This document shows, one piece after another, positions 34,230-46,026 of a DNA stretch of 64,000 nucleotides (within the stretch, counting starts at the first letter, position 1; every line of letters starts with the position of its first letter). The position numbers were made by a program, and so were the translations under genes. Location: contig JAHCVI010000002.1 of assembly GCA_019096155.1 (NCBI GenBank), positions 2,480,001 through 2,544,000 on the forward strand. The letters are read 5' to 3'. Source of the stretch: Staphylotrichum longicolle (taxonomy: Eukaryota > Ascomycota > Sordariomycetes > Sordariales > Chaetomiaceae). The notes under the pieces are model-generated. The model saw only the letters and a program-made list of their open reading frames with translations, did not search any database and was not told where the DNA came from.

Positions 34230-35230
34230 ATGAGTCTCCAAACCGTGCGCTCGCCATTCGCTCCAAGCGACTACACACCGCTCGCTGAGCACCAAGAGCA
34301 AACTCCAGACAGTTTCTACGACGCAAAGCCCGTGCTGCACTACCATGCGACGGGCGCAAAAGCCTGGATTCCCAAGTCGCAGCGGGGCAAGCTGCCCTTC
34401 TTCCCAGCTGACCTCGCCTCCGCACCAACAGCGCCCGAGAGCAGCGCATTGAACGACCAAACAGAAGAAACCGTCGAACAGACCGTTGACTTGTTTGTCA
34501 ACTCCCGGTACGATTCTTCCACACTCATTCCCCAGCCTTTGTCACCCCACCCCCTGCTGACCCTCCCGCCATCTTCAGGAACCTCTCCATCTTCTGCCCC
34601 TCCGCCGAATGCGGCGTCTCCATTCCCTACCAACAAGTTAGCATTCACGCCATCAAAACCCTCCGTGCTAGCCCCGACGCAACCTTCCCCGCCGTCTACC
34701 TCCAGCTCGAACTCGCCTCTGGCGGCGCAAGCGACGACGACTTCGACACCGTCGAGCTCACCCTCATCCCGCAACCACAGCGCTCTTCCTCCCCAAGCGA
34801 AATCCCAACGCCGCCGCCCAAGTCCGAGGCAACCCAGCTCTTCGAGGCCATCTCGGAGTGCTCCAACCTAAACCCCGACCCGGTCCAAGATGGGGAGGAC
34901 GACGACGAGGGAGACGAGGACGGCGCGCAGATCATCTTTGAGGGCGACCACGAGGCTATTGAGGGGTTCAGCGGCGTGTTTGCGGGTGCCAGGGACGGCG
35001 GGCTGCCGCCTGCGATGCCCGGCAGTGGGGGCTGGATTACGGCGGAGAATGTGCACGAGTACTTTGATGAGAGGGGGAATTGGATTGGAGGCGAGGAAGA
35101 GGAAGTTAGCGGGGAGCTTGGGGAAGGAGCCGGGACAGTGCATTCGCGGGAGGAGGACGGGGAGGGGGTCAATGGAGATGGGGAGGGGAGAGAGGAGGAG
35201 GGTGAGGCTAAGAGGCCGAGGAGGGAATAA
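34230..35230 (+). CDS. pICln-like methylosome / snRNP assembly chaperone
   Basis: Exons 34230-34507 and 34579-35230 (71-nt intron, GTACGA..TTCAG) give 309 residues. The PH-like fold of pICln is recognised by GTLYIT-like positions followed by SIPYQQVSIHAIKTLRASP, FPAVYLQLE, then a long acidic loop and GWITAENVHEYFD near the C-terminus. In animals pICln holds Sm proteins and passes them through the PRMT5 methylosome to snRNPs; fungal homologues (Saf5/Lot5 type) do the same. The acidic C-terminal tail (EEEEVSGELGEGAG) is typical. It was historically misnamed a chloride-conductance regulator. The frame is clean. Confidence 0.85.
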
Positions 35231-35796
35231 GGGTGAGGCACGTACTGGCCATGATGGGTTCGTGGATACTATTGAGGCTACTGCAGTGGCTGTCATGGGG
35301 TGTCTGAGAAGAAAGCACACTCCCTCCCTCATCGCCATCTCTGTTGTGTCGCCCACGCTGTGCTGAGTAACCCTAACCCTGTTATCACATGTTGGCCCGA
35401 GCTTGTGTGCTTGTTTGCAGGGCAAATGTCATCCCAGCAGATGATAAGCCGAACTGGAAGGCGCGTCAACCGGAGGAAATGGCTTCATCGATGCATGCAA
35501 ACGCGACTTAGCGTCGGCGATTTTCTCGAACACCCCTTTTTCGCGCTGTTTGGCGTGAAATGGGGTCGCGATTTTGCGTTGTTGCTTGAGTTCCCACCAA
35601 CTCACTCACTCACTCGCCAGCTGCTGCAACACAAAATCTCCACAGCAACTCCGAGTTTGCTCAGGTCGGAGAGGCGATTCAGGGGTAACACCCCTTACGA
35701 CAACCTCAGCAGGCTCAGGTTCGTCCTTGCTCACATCCGCTGCCTGGCCCTTTTCTGGACACGCTCTGAAACTAAGTCGTGTAGCAGATTTCCAGC
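35231..35796. other. Intergenic region (0.57 kb)
   Basis: This is the upstream region of the glycosyltransferase gene. It contains one AACCCTAACCCT-like run near 35365, too short to be telomeric. No gene was seen. Confidence 0.4.
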
Positions 35797-37265
35797 ATGA
35801 GCATGACGTCAAAAGGCTCGTGGAACCGCGTGGGTCTCGGCCCGAAGACGCGCCCACGACCGCGTCCCCGGATTCGGCCCCGTCGCCTCCTGGGCGTTGC
35901 CCTGTCCGTCTTTTTGTTTTTGTGGCTGGTTCTGCCGTACGATAACACCGTGCGGCTGGCTTTCCGGTTCAACTGGAAAGAGCTTAAAGCGTCGTGGGTC
36001 TCTCGCCCAAGTGAGCGCTGGGTCTACGCGCACCCCGAGTTTCCCATCGACGTAGGTAGCGATGTGGTAGTCATCGTGAAGACGGGTTATGGTACGAGAG
36101 AGAGGGTGCCGGCGTGGCTCGATGCTCTCAGCCGCGGGAATGAGTTTCGGGATATCATTGTCATCGCCGACTCAGAGGGCCACATCGACTTTGCCGATCA
36201 GTTCCACGACAAGGGACTCCACGTTCACGATGCAGTGGGGCACTCACTCCAGCTCCATCTGCGCGCCTACAAGGATCATCCGAGGGTGAAGAAGTATCAC
36301 AAGCTGGCTGAGGCGCTCTCCAAGGGTGATGAGGCGCTGGCGCTTGATCACTGCCGGTCATTCGGGTGGGAACTGGACGCCATGAAGGTAGGTTGGCGGG
36401 CGGCCATCCTGATTCTTGCTTTAACTCTTCTGTGTGCTGTGATGGCTAACGCAGACTTACAGTTCATCTCGGGTCTCGAAATGACCTACCAAAAGTACCC
36501 CGACAAGAGCTGGTACCTTCTCGTGGACGACGACACCTTTGTGGTCCAACCCTCACTCAAGCCCCTCCTAGAACACCTCGACCCCACGCAGCCGCACTAT
36601 CTCGGGAACGCCGTTGGTGATTTCAGAATCCGCTTTGCCCACGGAGGATCTGCCGTCATCCTCTCCCAGGCCGCCATGCGCACCCTCATCCAGAACCAGC
36701 GAGCGCTCGCATCCATCTACGTCGACTCGCTCGACGAGACATGGGGTGATCGGCTGCTGGCCAAGGCCCTGCTCCATCTCGGCATCTATCTCGACGAGAC
36801 CTACAGCCACCTGTTCAACGGCGAGCCACCCCTCCTCAGCAAGATCCGCGCCGACAGGCTCTGCTCGCCCGTCCTCTCCTTTCACAAGCTTCCCTCCCCC
36901 GCAGCCATGAGGGAAGTTGGTGAGAACTTCAGAAACGTCAGCAAGCCGCTGATGTGGAACGACCTCTGGGAGACGCACGGATATACGCCACCCTGGAGGC
37001 AAACAGACGGCGCGTTCCACGATGACTGGGACCACGTCGGGGCCCTGGACGAGTCAACGCTCACGATCGACAAGATCAAAACGGCAGAGACATGCAAGAA
37101 GAACTGCGACCGCCGGTCCGCGCGTGTCTGGCCTGGTTGTGGGATCCCGAGGCGAGTCTGTGCCACATCAGCCCTTGGATGATTGTGGGCAAGAAAGCGC
37201 CGCAGGGTTTCCGGTGTCAATATCCGCGGGCGCGATATTTGGAAACCAACTGCCTCCGGTATTGA
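35797..37265 (+). CDS. GT31/Fringe-like glycosyltransferase (C-terminal frame break)
   Basis: Exons 35797-36387 and 36463 onward (75-nt intron, GTAGGT..TTACAG). A type II membrane segment (LLGVALSVFLFLWLVLP, about 31-47) anchors a luminal catalytic domain. SWYLLVDDDTFV carries the DDD metal-binding motif at about 219-221, with HGGSAVILSQAAM and VDSLDETWGDRLLAKAL downstream, as in fungal Fringe-like enzymes. The annotated frame would end at 37182 with an unlikely Arg-rich tail. A one-base deletion near 37117-37124 would instead read ACLAWLWDPEASLCHISPWM, a PAN/apple-like Cys ending seen in this family, and stop at 37263-37265. The acceptor sugar is unknown; a Golgi location is expected. Confidence 0.8.
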
Positions 37266-37463
37266 TGTGGGCGCTCATGTGGGAGGGACTATCAAATGCT
37301 TTGGCAGGCCTCCTGTTATGCATTTGGGTTATTTGATGCGACCGGGCTCTTTGAAAGTCCGTCTCGCCGGTGTGTAAACTTGCTACCTTATGTACAGGGA
37401 ACTTCAAGATAACACCTTTCATTATTTCCAAACACTCATCAAACGCTACAATCCTAGTCACAG

Positions 37464-37923
37464 ATGTCGACAAAAACAAGACCTCTCTTCATCTACGGCA
37501 CTCTTTGTGCCCTACCTTTATTGGCATGGGCCTTGACGGGGAGGCATCTCAGGTCGAAGCAGTCAAAGCACAGCTGCGCAAAGCCATGGTCCGCGGATAC
37601 AAACGGTGCGCGTTGCACCACCGCGACTTCCCCGCTGCAGTCAAGGATGAGAACTCATCCATCGACGGATACCTTCTTGTCCCACAAACGGCAGCGCCGG
37701 AAGCTACACGATTTTGAAGGGGCGGCTTACAAGGCGACGGTCGTCACTGTCTTGGTCGAGTCGCGAGGGGCAATGGGAGACGGCCGAGGCCGACATGTAT
37801 GTGTGGGACGGCGAGATGGGCGACGTATCCTCGAAAGCGTGGGAGCTGGACGTTTTCATCAGGGATCGGCTCGACGATTGGATAGATCTATTTTGGTTTG
37901 GGGATTCGGACTGGGCAACTTGA
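37464..37923 (+). pseudogene. AIG2/gamma-glutamylcyclotransferase-like gene in three frames
   Basis: The start (ATG 37464) reads TRPLFIYGTLCALPLLAWAL, the classic AIG2/GGCT opening with YGTL. Family sequence then continues in other frames: VRGYKRCALHHRDFPAAVKD and SIDGYLLVPQT (frame 2), RRKLHDFEGAAYKATVVTVL (frame 1 again, with the conserved FEG), then ADMYVWDGEMGDV and ELDVFIRDRLDDWIDLF, ending at 37921-37923. Three single-base changes reconcile these: a deletion in the GGGG near 37539, an insertion near 37690 and an insertion near 37762. The gene is either a recent pseudogene or intact with consensus errors. The latter is favoured because all family positions survive and neighbouring genes show the same defect. 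The enzyme class cleaves gamma-glutamyl bonds with release of 5-oxoproline. Confidence 0.75.
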
Positions 37924-38025
37924 CGCATGCCTACGAACTACAAACTAAGCGCCAGAACTAGGGGGTTCTAGCTGCCAATTTTGGCAGGTGTTGAAAATGG
38001 CAGTGATGTGGTACGAAACTCTCTG

Positions 38026-38032
38026 TATTTAA
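38026..38032 (+). promoter_or_regulatory. TATA-like element before the small ORF
   Basis: TATTTAA at 38026-38032 is followed by a C/T-rich leader at about 38070-38105, about 115 bp before the ATG of the candidate small gene at 38143. Confidence 0.35.
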
Positions 38033-38142
38033 GGCGCATTTTGGGCTCCTTCCGATCCAGACAGGAAAGGGTGTCCTTCTTCTTCTCTTTCTCCTTCTCC
38101 CTTCCATCTGATCTTGTTTTACAATAAGATTCAGCCTATCAA

Positions 38143-38333
38143 ATGTCTAGAATCATGAAGACACCTCAGGTTTTTATTTGGTTACGGTTCTTTTTCGGTC
38201 GGGGCTCTGGGCTAACCTCCAGGCTCTAGGCACCACTCCTCTAACAACCAACTACCGCGACGCTCTGGGTGGCTTCTTCAAAGGCAAGGGCTGCCAATCT
38301 CGACTGTCTCAACTGTGCCTTGTGGACAGCTGA
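38143..38333 (+). CDS. Candidate small spliced gene (45 aa)
   Basis: ATG 38143 (or the in-frame 38155) opens a 9-codon exon to 38169. A 53-nt segment, GTTTTT..GGGCTAACCTCCAG, looks like an intron with a CTAAC branch. Exon 2 (38223-38333) reads ALGTTPLTTNYRDALGGFFK and ends with two cysteines before TGA. A TATA-like box and a pyrimidine-rich leader precede it. The donor is weak and 36 open codons can arise by chance, so this remains a candidate. No family was recognised. Confidence 0.3.
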
Positions 38334-38599
38334 GCCAAGCGCGTAGTTCATTGGTCCATCATATGAAACGTGGTGTTGGTGACGGATGCATGAGGCGTGC
38401 ATGGGCTAAACCCCTTCAGAAGTTCAGGGCGCCAAAGTATCTAATTATGGCGAGGCTGGAACTGGAAGTGTGACAGCTGGTGAGCGGCAGAGGCAGCCAA
38501 ATACGCTCTGTCCTCCTTCCTCCTCGCAAACTCTTTCCTGGCTTCTCAACGGCCGTCCTCGCCAAACAGAACCGGTTTTTTTGTTTAGCGAAAGACAAG

Positions 38600-41500
38600 A
38601 TGGATCCTGCTCAGGCTTCATCCGGGGATTCATCCCAGCAAATTGTCCTCGACAACAGCTCACTAGCGCAGCTGACCAGCTCCGACGCAAAGGCACTGCT
38701 CGACACCGTTGACAATCTCAGAGAAATTGGGGTCGGTGATTATGTCGATCTGCCTCAAATTATCGTGGTCGGCGACCAGTCATCGGGAAAGAGCTCCGTT
38801 CTCGAGGCCGTCTCGCGCGTGCGCTTTCCTGTCGACGGCGATCTGTGTACGCGCTTTGCCACTGAACTCGTTCTCCGACGAGCAGACGTGACCGAGGTGA
38901 AGGTCACCATCCAGTTTGCCGACGAGTCATCTGCGACTTCGACCACTCAGCGTGGTGCCCTGCGCCAACCGTTCCAGAGACAAAGCTTCGACAAGGATGC
39001 CCTTCCCGACATCATCAACGAGGCCAAGGAGCTCATGGGCATTCGCAAGGGCGGCACCAAGAAGTTTTCGAAGGATATTCTCCGCATCGAGATCGCTCGT
39101 CCAGGCGCCTACCCCCTCACTCTCGTTGACCTCCCAGGGATTTACCACAGCGCGACCGCCGACCAAGACTTGGAAGGCAAAGCGACAGTGGACCAGCTCA
39201 TCGAGAGCTACATGAAGCAGCCCAAGAGCATCATCCTGGCCGTCGTTGCAGCGAATAACCAGCTGGCCAATCAGTTGGTCCTCCAACAAGCTCAGAAGCA
39301 TGATCCCACCAAGGAACGGACAATTGGGGTTATTACCAAACCCGACCTGGCCAGTTCCGAGCCCAAGAATGAGCGGAAGTACCTCGACCTCATCAAGGGC
39401 CGCGAGAGCATGCACAAGTTGGCCCTCGGATGGTACGTGTTGCGGAACAGGTCTGAAGAGGAGAGAGCGTTGGAGGTCGACGCGAGAGATGACAACGAGG
39501 AGCGTTTCTTTCGGACGGGCGCCTGGAGTTCCGTACCCCCTACAAACAGGGGCATCGAGAGCCTGAGAAAGAGGCTTAGCAAGGTGCTTCTCGACCACAT
39601 CAAGACGAGTCTGCCTGACCTGGTTCGACAGATCGAGGCCAGGCTGCGGGCTTGCCAGGAAGACGTCGACCGACTTGGCGACTCAAGATCAACCCCAGAT
39701 GAGCTCCGATCGTATCTCCACGGCATCGCTGAGGACTTCCAGAGGTTAGCACGCAATGCCATTGATGGACGGTACGGCGACAAGTTTTTCGGAACCATTG
39801 GCGAGCATGACAAGAACTCACTCAAGTTACGAGCGGTACTGCGGAATCTCAACCGCGCATTTTACGCCATCATGCAGACCAAGGGGGCGCAGTACGACAT
39901 CCAATGGGACGAAGGCAGCGATGGCGAAGGCGGGGATGAGAATTGCGACGACGACGGAGGTTCATACGAGTGCTCTGAACAGTCCCCGGACTATCTGCGG
40001 CAATATCTCGCCTTCTACGACGTTCCAGAGCCTGAACCGATCACCGAGGCAGCACTCAACGACCGTCTTCGATCACAGGCCGCGTTCAACCAGGGCAACG
40101 AGCTTCCTGGAATGCCCAGCGGGGAGCTCGTCCTGCAGTTCTTCAAGGATCATGCCAAGCGTTGGCCCGAAATTGCCCAGGCGCACCTTGATCAAGTCCT
40201 CGAAAGCACCGAAGACTTTGTGGTCAAGGGGTTCGACTACCTCATCGGAGCTGATGAGGAAACCGCCGATGCAATTTGGAGGGGTTGCGTGCAACCCTTC
40301 TTCCACGAGAAGAAGGGCGTTCTTCGGACCAAGTTGCAGGAGCTGCTGCTTCCCTACGTCAACGGCCGCAGTCTCCCCCCGGAGAGAGAATTCCTCGCAA
40401 TCGTCTCCAAGAAGACTCTCAGGCGGCTCGCTGACCGGCTCGCGAACCAGCTGGAAGAGCGGCATCCCGAATTGTTTCAGACCAACGCCAAACGACCCTT
40501 GTCCCGTGCCCAGATTCAGCGGGCAGTTCTAAGCTGGGACGAGTCCAATCCTAGCGAGTTTGGCACAGAGAAGGCTCTCAATATGATGGTTGCGTACTAC
40601 GAGGTGTGTCTGTCCTTACCTGAGACAGAAACAGCAAAACAAGGTTGAATAATTTTCTAACGGAAGGAGATAGGTTTCGGTGAGAACATTCATGGACAAC
40701 GTCGTGAATCTTGCGGTGGAAAACTGTCTCATCGCGGATGTTCCCAACATCTTGACAGGAAGGAAAGTTGACGCAATGACCGTCGACGAACTGAAAGAGT
40801 TGGCGTCCGAGTCCGAGGAAGCCCAGAAAAAGAGGAACCGTCTCCAAGATGAGGTGAGAATCCTAAGAGAAGGCCTTCGCAAGTGTCGGAAGCACAAGCC
40901 CAAAGAATCGACGGCGCAGTTCCGTCTCTCCACTTCCGAACTCGCGCCGCCAGCGTCAAGTAAGTATGCCGCGGGTTTGAGAAAGATGGAGGCAATGACT
41001 GACTGGTATAGATGCTGCAACTCCTTCAAGGTCGCCTACTCCGCTCGGAGACCCAGCACCGTCCCCAGCGGCAGCAATGGGAGAGCTCCCCCAGGCCTCG
41101 TCAACGCGGCCCCTGTTCAACTTTAACACCGCTCCCGCGGCTGCCCCTGCTGGTAGCGGCCTCTTTGGAAGCAAGGTCGGCTCTGCACAATCCAACCTTG
41201 GCTCATCACAGAGCATCTTCAGTTTATCAAACTTTGAGAAACGGCAAACTGCGCAAGCAAACAACACCATCCCTACCCCTGCCTTTGGCAGCACAGGACT
41301 CTTCAGCAATCTGGCTTCCAGGCCTGGAGGCCAACAGTCGGCCCAGCCGTCTACTACTTCGTCACTCTTTGGGCCAGCCGCAGTCTCCAACAACAGCAGC
41401 AACAAAAGCACCAACAACAACAGCAATGCCGACCGCAATGACCGAGGGTCCGGTGCGTGAGAGCCTTGTCTTGTGATAGGAAGAATGGCCGTAATCTTCT

Positions 41501-41767
41501 GACAGAGCGGTTGCCCAAGCAGACCATCGCCCGGCGACAAACTCCAAGCTCGAGAAGCTGCGCTATCCCGGCATGGACAGGATCCCCGTGGTCAATTCCG
41601 GCAATTTTGGGTTGTATTTGTTTCACTCACAGCCACTTCTTCCGGGAACCTCGGCGTTCAGCCCCGGAGAGCGAGAGGAGTATGTTCATGTTTGCAGCTC
41701 GCAAGCGTTGCGGTCCTTTTCGCCTGAGGAGTTGAGACTGAGGTGGATTGTCTCGCAAGCTGATTAG
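38600..41767 (+). CDS. Mx-like dynamin GTPase with FG-rich C-terminal region
   Basis: Exons 38600-40603, 40674-40959, 41012-41456 and 41506-41767 give 998 residues (introns of 70, 52 and 49 nt). The GTPase domain is complete: G1 GDQSSGKSS (58-66), G3 DLPG (177-180), G4 TKPD (246-249). The dynamin stalk follows, with a GED-like segment (RTFMDNVVNLAVENCLIADV). Exon 3 encodes a disordered segment with FG motifs (GSGLFGSK, PAFGSTGLF, SSLFGP; about 764-911), then a conserved C-terminal piece (GMDRIPVVNSGNFGLYLFHS). No PH or proline-rich domain is present, unlike classical dynamin. Fungal Mx-like dynamins act in membrane fission or organelle dynamics, and the cargo is unknown. The start at 38600 is preferred; the 40 residues upstream (from 38480) are not family-like. 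Confidence 0.92.
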
Positions 41768-43588
41768 GATTGCTTTTTTCTTTCTTTCCTGTGTTGTCAG
41801 ATGTACCATAGTTTCTTTGTCTCAATAGTTATTGTGCTGAGTGCCAGGCACACGCCTGCCAACCGTTCTTCCCCAGATGGAGTCAGCGTGGCAATCCTGA
41901 TTCACTTGTCCCGTCGCAGTGGCGAAAAAGTAAAAAGCTGAAACCTGTAATCCGTGTATGATGCGGTGTAGCCCTTGTAATAAAGGAACGATGAGCTGAC
42001 TCGGGCCGTGGACGGCCGATCCTTGCTCTAATGCAACCACCCCGTCCCTCTCTCCGCCCCCCCCGTCTCAGTGTTTAGAAAAACAATGGAGTGCAAACAC
42101 CGATCGCGACTTTTGAGAACTTCGTGACATTGTGGCCTGAATAAGGACAATACATGGGCTAAGATATCAAATTTGCGGTTGGCAATGGAGAGAATTGCGT
42201 AGGCGGGTTCGTTAAAGAGATTTAGGGGGTTGGACTCGGAAGGGGATAGAAGGAAAAGGGAGACAGAAACGATGATGAGTAGGAAAAACACACGACGGGA
42301 GGCTGATTATTTCTTGGTTTGGTTTGATCTTGTTGATGTACATAGATTGCAAAAACACAATCACAGCTTCGTGCATGGCCGTGAGCCGGTAGCTCGGTCA
42401 TTTTCCCACAGTCCCAATGGGTGCCATGGCGCATCCTTGAGCCCCTCCATCTCCCACCGCGCGTGGGCAGAGTATGCTTCTTCCGCCCTCGTGGTCACCG
42501 CTTGCCGGATCTGGGCGAGCGTGTACAGCTGTGAGACACGAAGGACTTCCCCCGCAGCCATAGTCATGTTCTATGTTCTGTCAGCAAGAGATGGACCAGA
42601 GTGATCCAGCATAATGGCCCGTCGTTTGTGCGTACACAGGTGTGTTGACCAAGCATTTGGCTGTTTGCCGGGTCTCTGAGGCCAGAGCCACTACCTCGGG
42701 GAGGAGGAGAATCCGACATGGCCTGTAAAAAGCCGTGTGCGACTGAAGCGAGAGGACGTTTGCGCGAGCTTGTTATGATGATATTCGGATAAAATACCTA
42801 AAGTTGCATGCAACTTGTCCAGGAACCACAACAACTTGAGGAGGAAGAAAGGCTGAAGAGTCACATCGAGACCGACAGAATAATAACTATAAATTAAACT
42901 TGAAAAAGATAGCAAAAAGTAGGCATTGCGTCAATGTCACTTTTCGTGAACTGTCCACCGCCGTGACTCGGGGCCCCCGCCGTGACTCGGGGCCCACGCC
43001 GGGGTTTGGGGCCCGCGCCGGGTATCGAGGCCCAGTGGCTCGGGACGAGGTCGCCCTTCAGCCGCAGTTCGGCCAAACACAGCAATGCACCAGCAGGCTC
43101 TCTCCCCCGTCTTTGCCATGTCTGGATTCTGAGAACAATGTCATTATTCACTGAAGCCTGATCCTTGACGCGTCCAATTCTGGAATAATGAAAGAAGGGC
43201 CGGAGGGGAAAAGGGGGAGGGGCGTGGTGATGGCCCAAAAAGTGACATTGAAAGCTGTTCCGAGCGTGTGACTGGCTGGCTGGCTGGTGGTAATCGTGAC
43301 CGCTGTCGGACGGCGAGCCAAAAAAAAGCTTCTTCAGCTCAGTAGGCGGTGTCCTCGCCCTGCATGACACTCACCGCCTCGGCTAAGGGCCCCCTTTCTG
43401 GATGTCACTTTTGCCAGAGCGGCACTCACACGGTCTAGCCACGCACACAGCGAGCATCCAGCAATCCTGCATTCTCGCGTGCGTCTTCCAGAGAGAACTC
43501 CACCTGGTTTTTTGTCTCCCCCCAATGATTTCGCGCGTGTCAAGACTGCTGCCGTGTTCATCACATCCATCCCTCGCTGCAGGTCTCA
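41768..43588. other. Intergenic region (1.8 kb) with minisatellite
   Basis: There is no supported gene between the dynamin and Clr5 genes. It contains the GC-rich tandem repeat at 42960-43034 and a short CTGG run near 43271. Open frames at 42894-43370 (-) are created by the repeat. Confidence 0.5.
42960..43034. repeat. Four-copy GC-rich minisatellite (about 18 bp)
   Basis: Four tandem units start GCCGTGACTCGGGGCCCC, then a near-identical copy, then two diverged copies (GCCGGGGTTTGGGGCCCGC and GCCGGGTATCGAGGCCCA). The first two copies are nearly identical, so the expansion is recent or maintained. It is non-coding. Confidence 0.8.
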
Positions 43589-45504
43589 ATGACCTCTCCC
43601 TCACGGCGTCGAAGGCGCCCGAATTACAAGCGATATTTGCCCAAAACCTGGAATGAGCAGAAAGGCACCATCCGCAGGCTCGTCAAGCAAGGCAAAACGT
43701 ACGAAGAAATCAAAGACGTTTTGAAAGAGCACCATAACTTTGATATTGGGTAGGCGGCACGCTCAAGCATCCCGCGAGTCCTAAGGATTGCATACTGATG
43801 GTTCCCAGAGTGCGACAACTGAAAAGATGGATGACGGACAAATGGGGCATGTTCAGGAACATCCCGGAGAGCGAGATTAGGAAGATGGCCCGCGTGCGAC
43901 GGCGACGATTAAAGAACCTCGGCCGCCGAACCAAGTTCCTACGCAGGCATGGTGCCGGCGAGTTTCAGGAAGTTCCCTCGTCCAAGCTGGACGCCTACGA
44001 GAAGCGGGCTGGGAACCGTCTTGACTCTCCCACCTCGCAGTCCTCCCAATCTTCTGGTCAGTTGTCCCTGCACAGATGACCGTCCCCGCACCTGCGTGAG
44101 CTGACAGGAACGGGCTATTACCTCCCAGGCTTGCCGCCACACGTCATCTATCGCACACCGTCGGACCATGCCTCAAGCCCGGACGCGGCCGGTTCTCCCC
44201 ATGTCTCAGTCCCCGGGAGCAGCACCGAGGACCTGGCAGTGGACGTCAACAGCCAAGCTGAGTCCGTCTTAGGTGATGATCCAAGCGTCCAGGCCGGTTC
44301 GCCGCAACCTTCTTTACAGACTACTAGGGACCGCTCCCGACACGACTCGACGTTGCAGAAGCGTGCGTTGGAAGACGCCCTCGCTGGCAACTACCATGCG
44401 GCCGCGCGGGCGTACAAGTTAACCGCAGTCCCCAGCAAGCCCTGGCAACGGGCCGTGCGCCAGTTCCGCATCGACGTGATGGATGCCGCCTGGTATCCCG
44501 GCTGTCCGCAGAGCCTGACCGCCCGCGTGACCGGCATCCTGTCCGTCTCGCTGGTCCGTGAAAGGGAGACGTACGAGAGAGCCGTCGCAGGCAACGATGC
44601 CATCGGAAACGAGTCAGAGCTGTGCAAAATTCTAATCGCGCTCAAACTCGAAGCCACATTCTGGAGCTCGATCCTCGTGCAGCAGCGAGCACTTCAGGTG
44701 TGGGAGCCCATCCTCGGACGCCACCACCCCAAGGTGAAGTTGATACGGGACTACCTGGAGAAGCACCGGAAACCAAAGACGGTGGCGGCGGATTTTGGCC
44801 GCCGCCTTCACAGGTTGGACGAGTCCGATGCCGTCATCGGCTCCGAGGTCGAGATCGATCGGCCGGAGATGCGCAGAGTCAATAACCTGGTCCACCTCGG
44901 CGACGGCCCGCCCGATCAACTCCTCGAACAGGCTCGAACCCTCAGCAGCGTGTCCGCCAATGGCCAACAGATCAGGCAAGATATAGCGTGGGTAAAGCTC
45001 GGCCGGTCGAGGGCACTGCTGGGGGTTTATTACTCCTTTCTCCGCCGCTTCGACGACGCCGAACGGGCGTTCCAGACGAGCGAGGAGCACATGGAGCGGG
45101 AGACGCACGCAGAGATCAAGCTCCACCGCACGCTCTGGTACATCGAGCACAAGACCCGGGTCGGAGATTGGACGGGCGCGAGGGCCCTGCTAGGGCGTGC
45201 CCACGAGGTCTTCATGAGCAACCAGACGCCCTCCGACTTTATGGTGCACCACTTCCCCGCTCGGTTTGCTAACCTCTGCTCTGCCGTTGCGGAACAGCAG
45301 TCCGTCGATGAGGCTGCCCGCCAGTTTTCTGAGATGGGCCCCACGGGCCACACCGATGCTGAGAGGCGAGATCACGAGTTGCCGGCTGCGGAAGGCTCCG
45401 GCTTGTCTTTGTCGAGGCTGTTCCCCTCAACCCCAGGCGGCGCCAATTCCGAGATCAACATTGATGCGTGGCGTCAGTTCGTGCAGTATCCTCCTCCAGC
45501 TTAA
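43589..45504 (+). CDS. Clr5-domain protein
   Basis: Exons 43589-43749, 43809-44056 and 44129-45504 (introns of 59 and 72 nt) give 594 residues. After a basic start (SRRRRRPNYKRYLPKTW) the Clr5 domain runs to about 70: TIRRLVKQGKTYEEIKDVLK then EHHNFDIG/VRQLKRWMTDKW. This helix-turn-helix-like module is common in fungal nuclear proteins and named after S. pombe Clr5. A basic stretch (RVRRRRLKNLGRRTKFLRRH), a Ser-rich linker and a long TPR-like helical region follow (for example LGVYYSFLRRFDDAERAFQT). A role in gene silencing or DNA binding is inferred from the domain only. Confidence 0.88.
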
Positions 45505-46026
45505 ATAAGGAGAGACTAGGTACCTACGGAGGTGATTGGCTGGCCTACATCGACATAGTTGTGGACTGGCCGCGTCTTCGATCTCTCTTGGCAAGCTTCA
45601 AGTTGTTTCTGATAGATTCCAAGGAAACGATTGCTGTGGTCGTGTCCATGACTGGACATTGTATCCGTATCACTTAGAGACACTTCGAGAACGGTGGACC
45701 ATCAGGACGTGGACGTTCATTCTTGCAGTGCGCCAACACCGTGGTCCTTTCAGCTGAGGAGTTGACAGTCTGCCATCTCGGGATTGAGACATAGTGGGTT
45801 GAGCACAGGAAGCCGGGATTCATCACCTGTGGCTGTTGAACGACTTGTAGATACCAGCAGGCTAGCTCCGCAGAGCGATACAAACCAAAAACCCAAATGA
45901 AACTTAAGCCCTCCCCGAGATTCCCCTCCATAAACCTCCCACTCGTCTGGTTGAGTCCGCCCCGGTTCAAATACCTCCTGATAGCTCCAAAACGCCAACC
46001 CAACCCAACCCGCAACCCTTCGCCCC
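45505..46026. other. Convergent intergenic region
   Basis: This is the 3' flank of the Clr5 gene (plus) and of the AA9 gene (minus). No gene or repeat was recognised. Confidence 0.4.

Noticed and set aside
35360..35380. AACCCTAACCCT-like run as an interstitial telomere
   Set aside because: Fewer than two full repeats; a similar short run near 28560 shows it is within chance.
42894..43370. A 158-codon minus-strand frame
   Set aside because: It is kept open by the GC-rich minisatellite and has no other coding sign.
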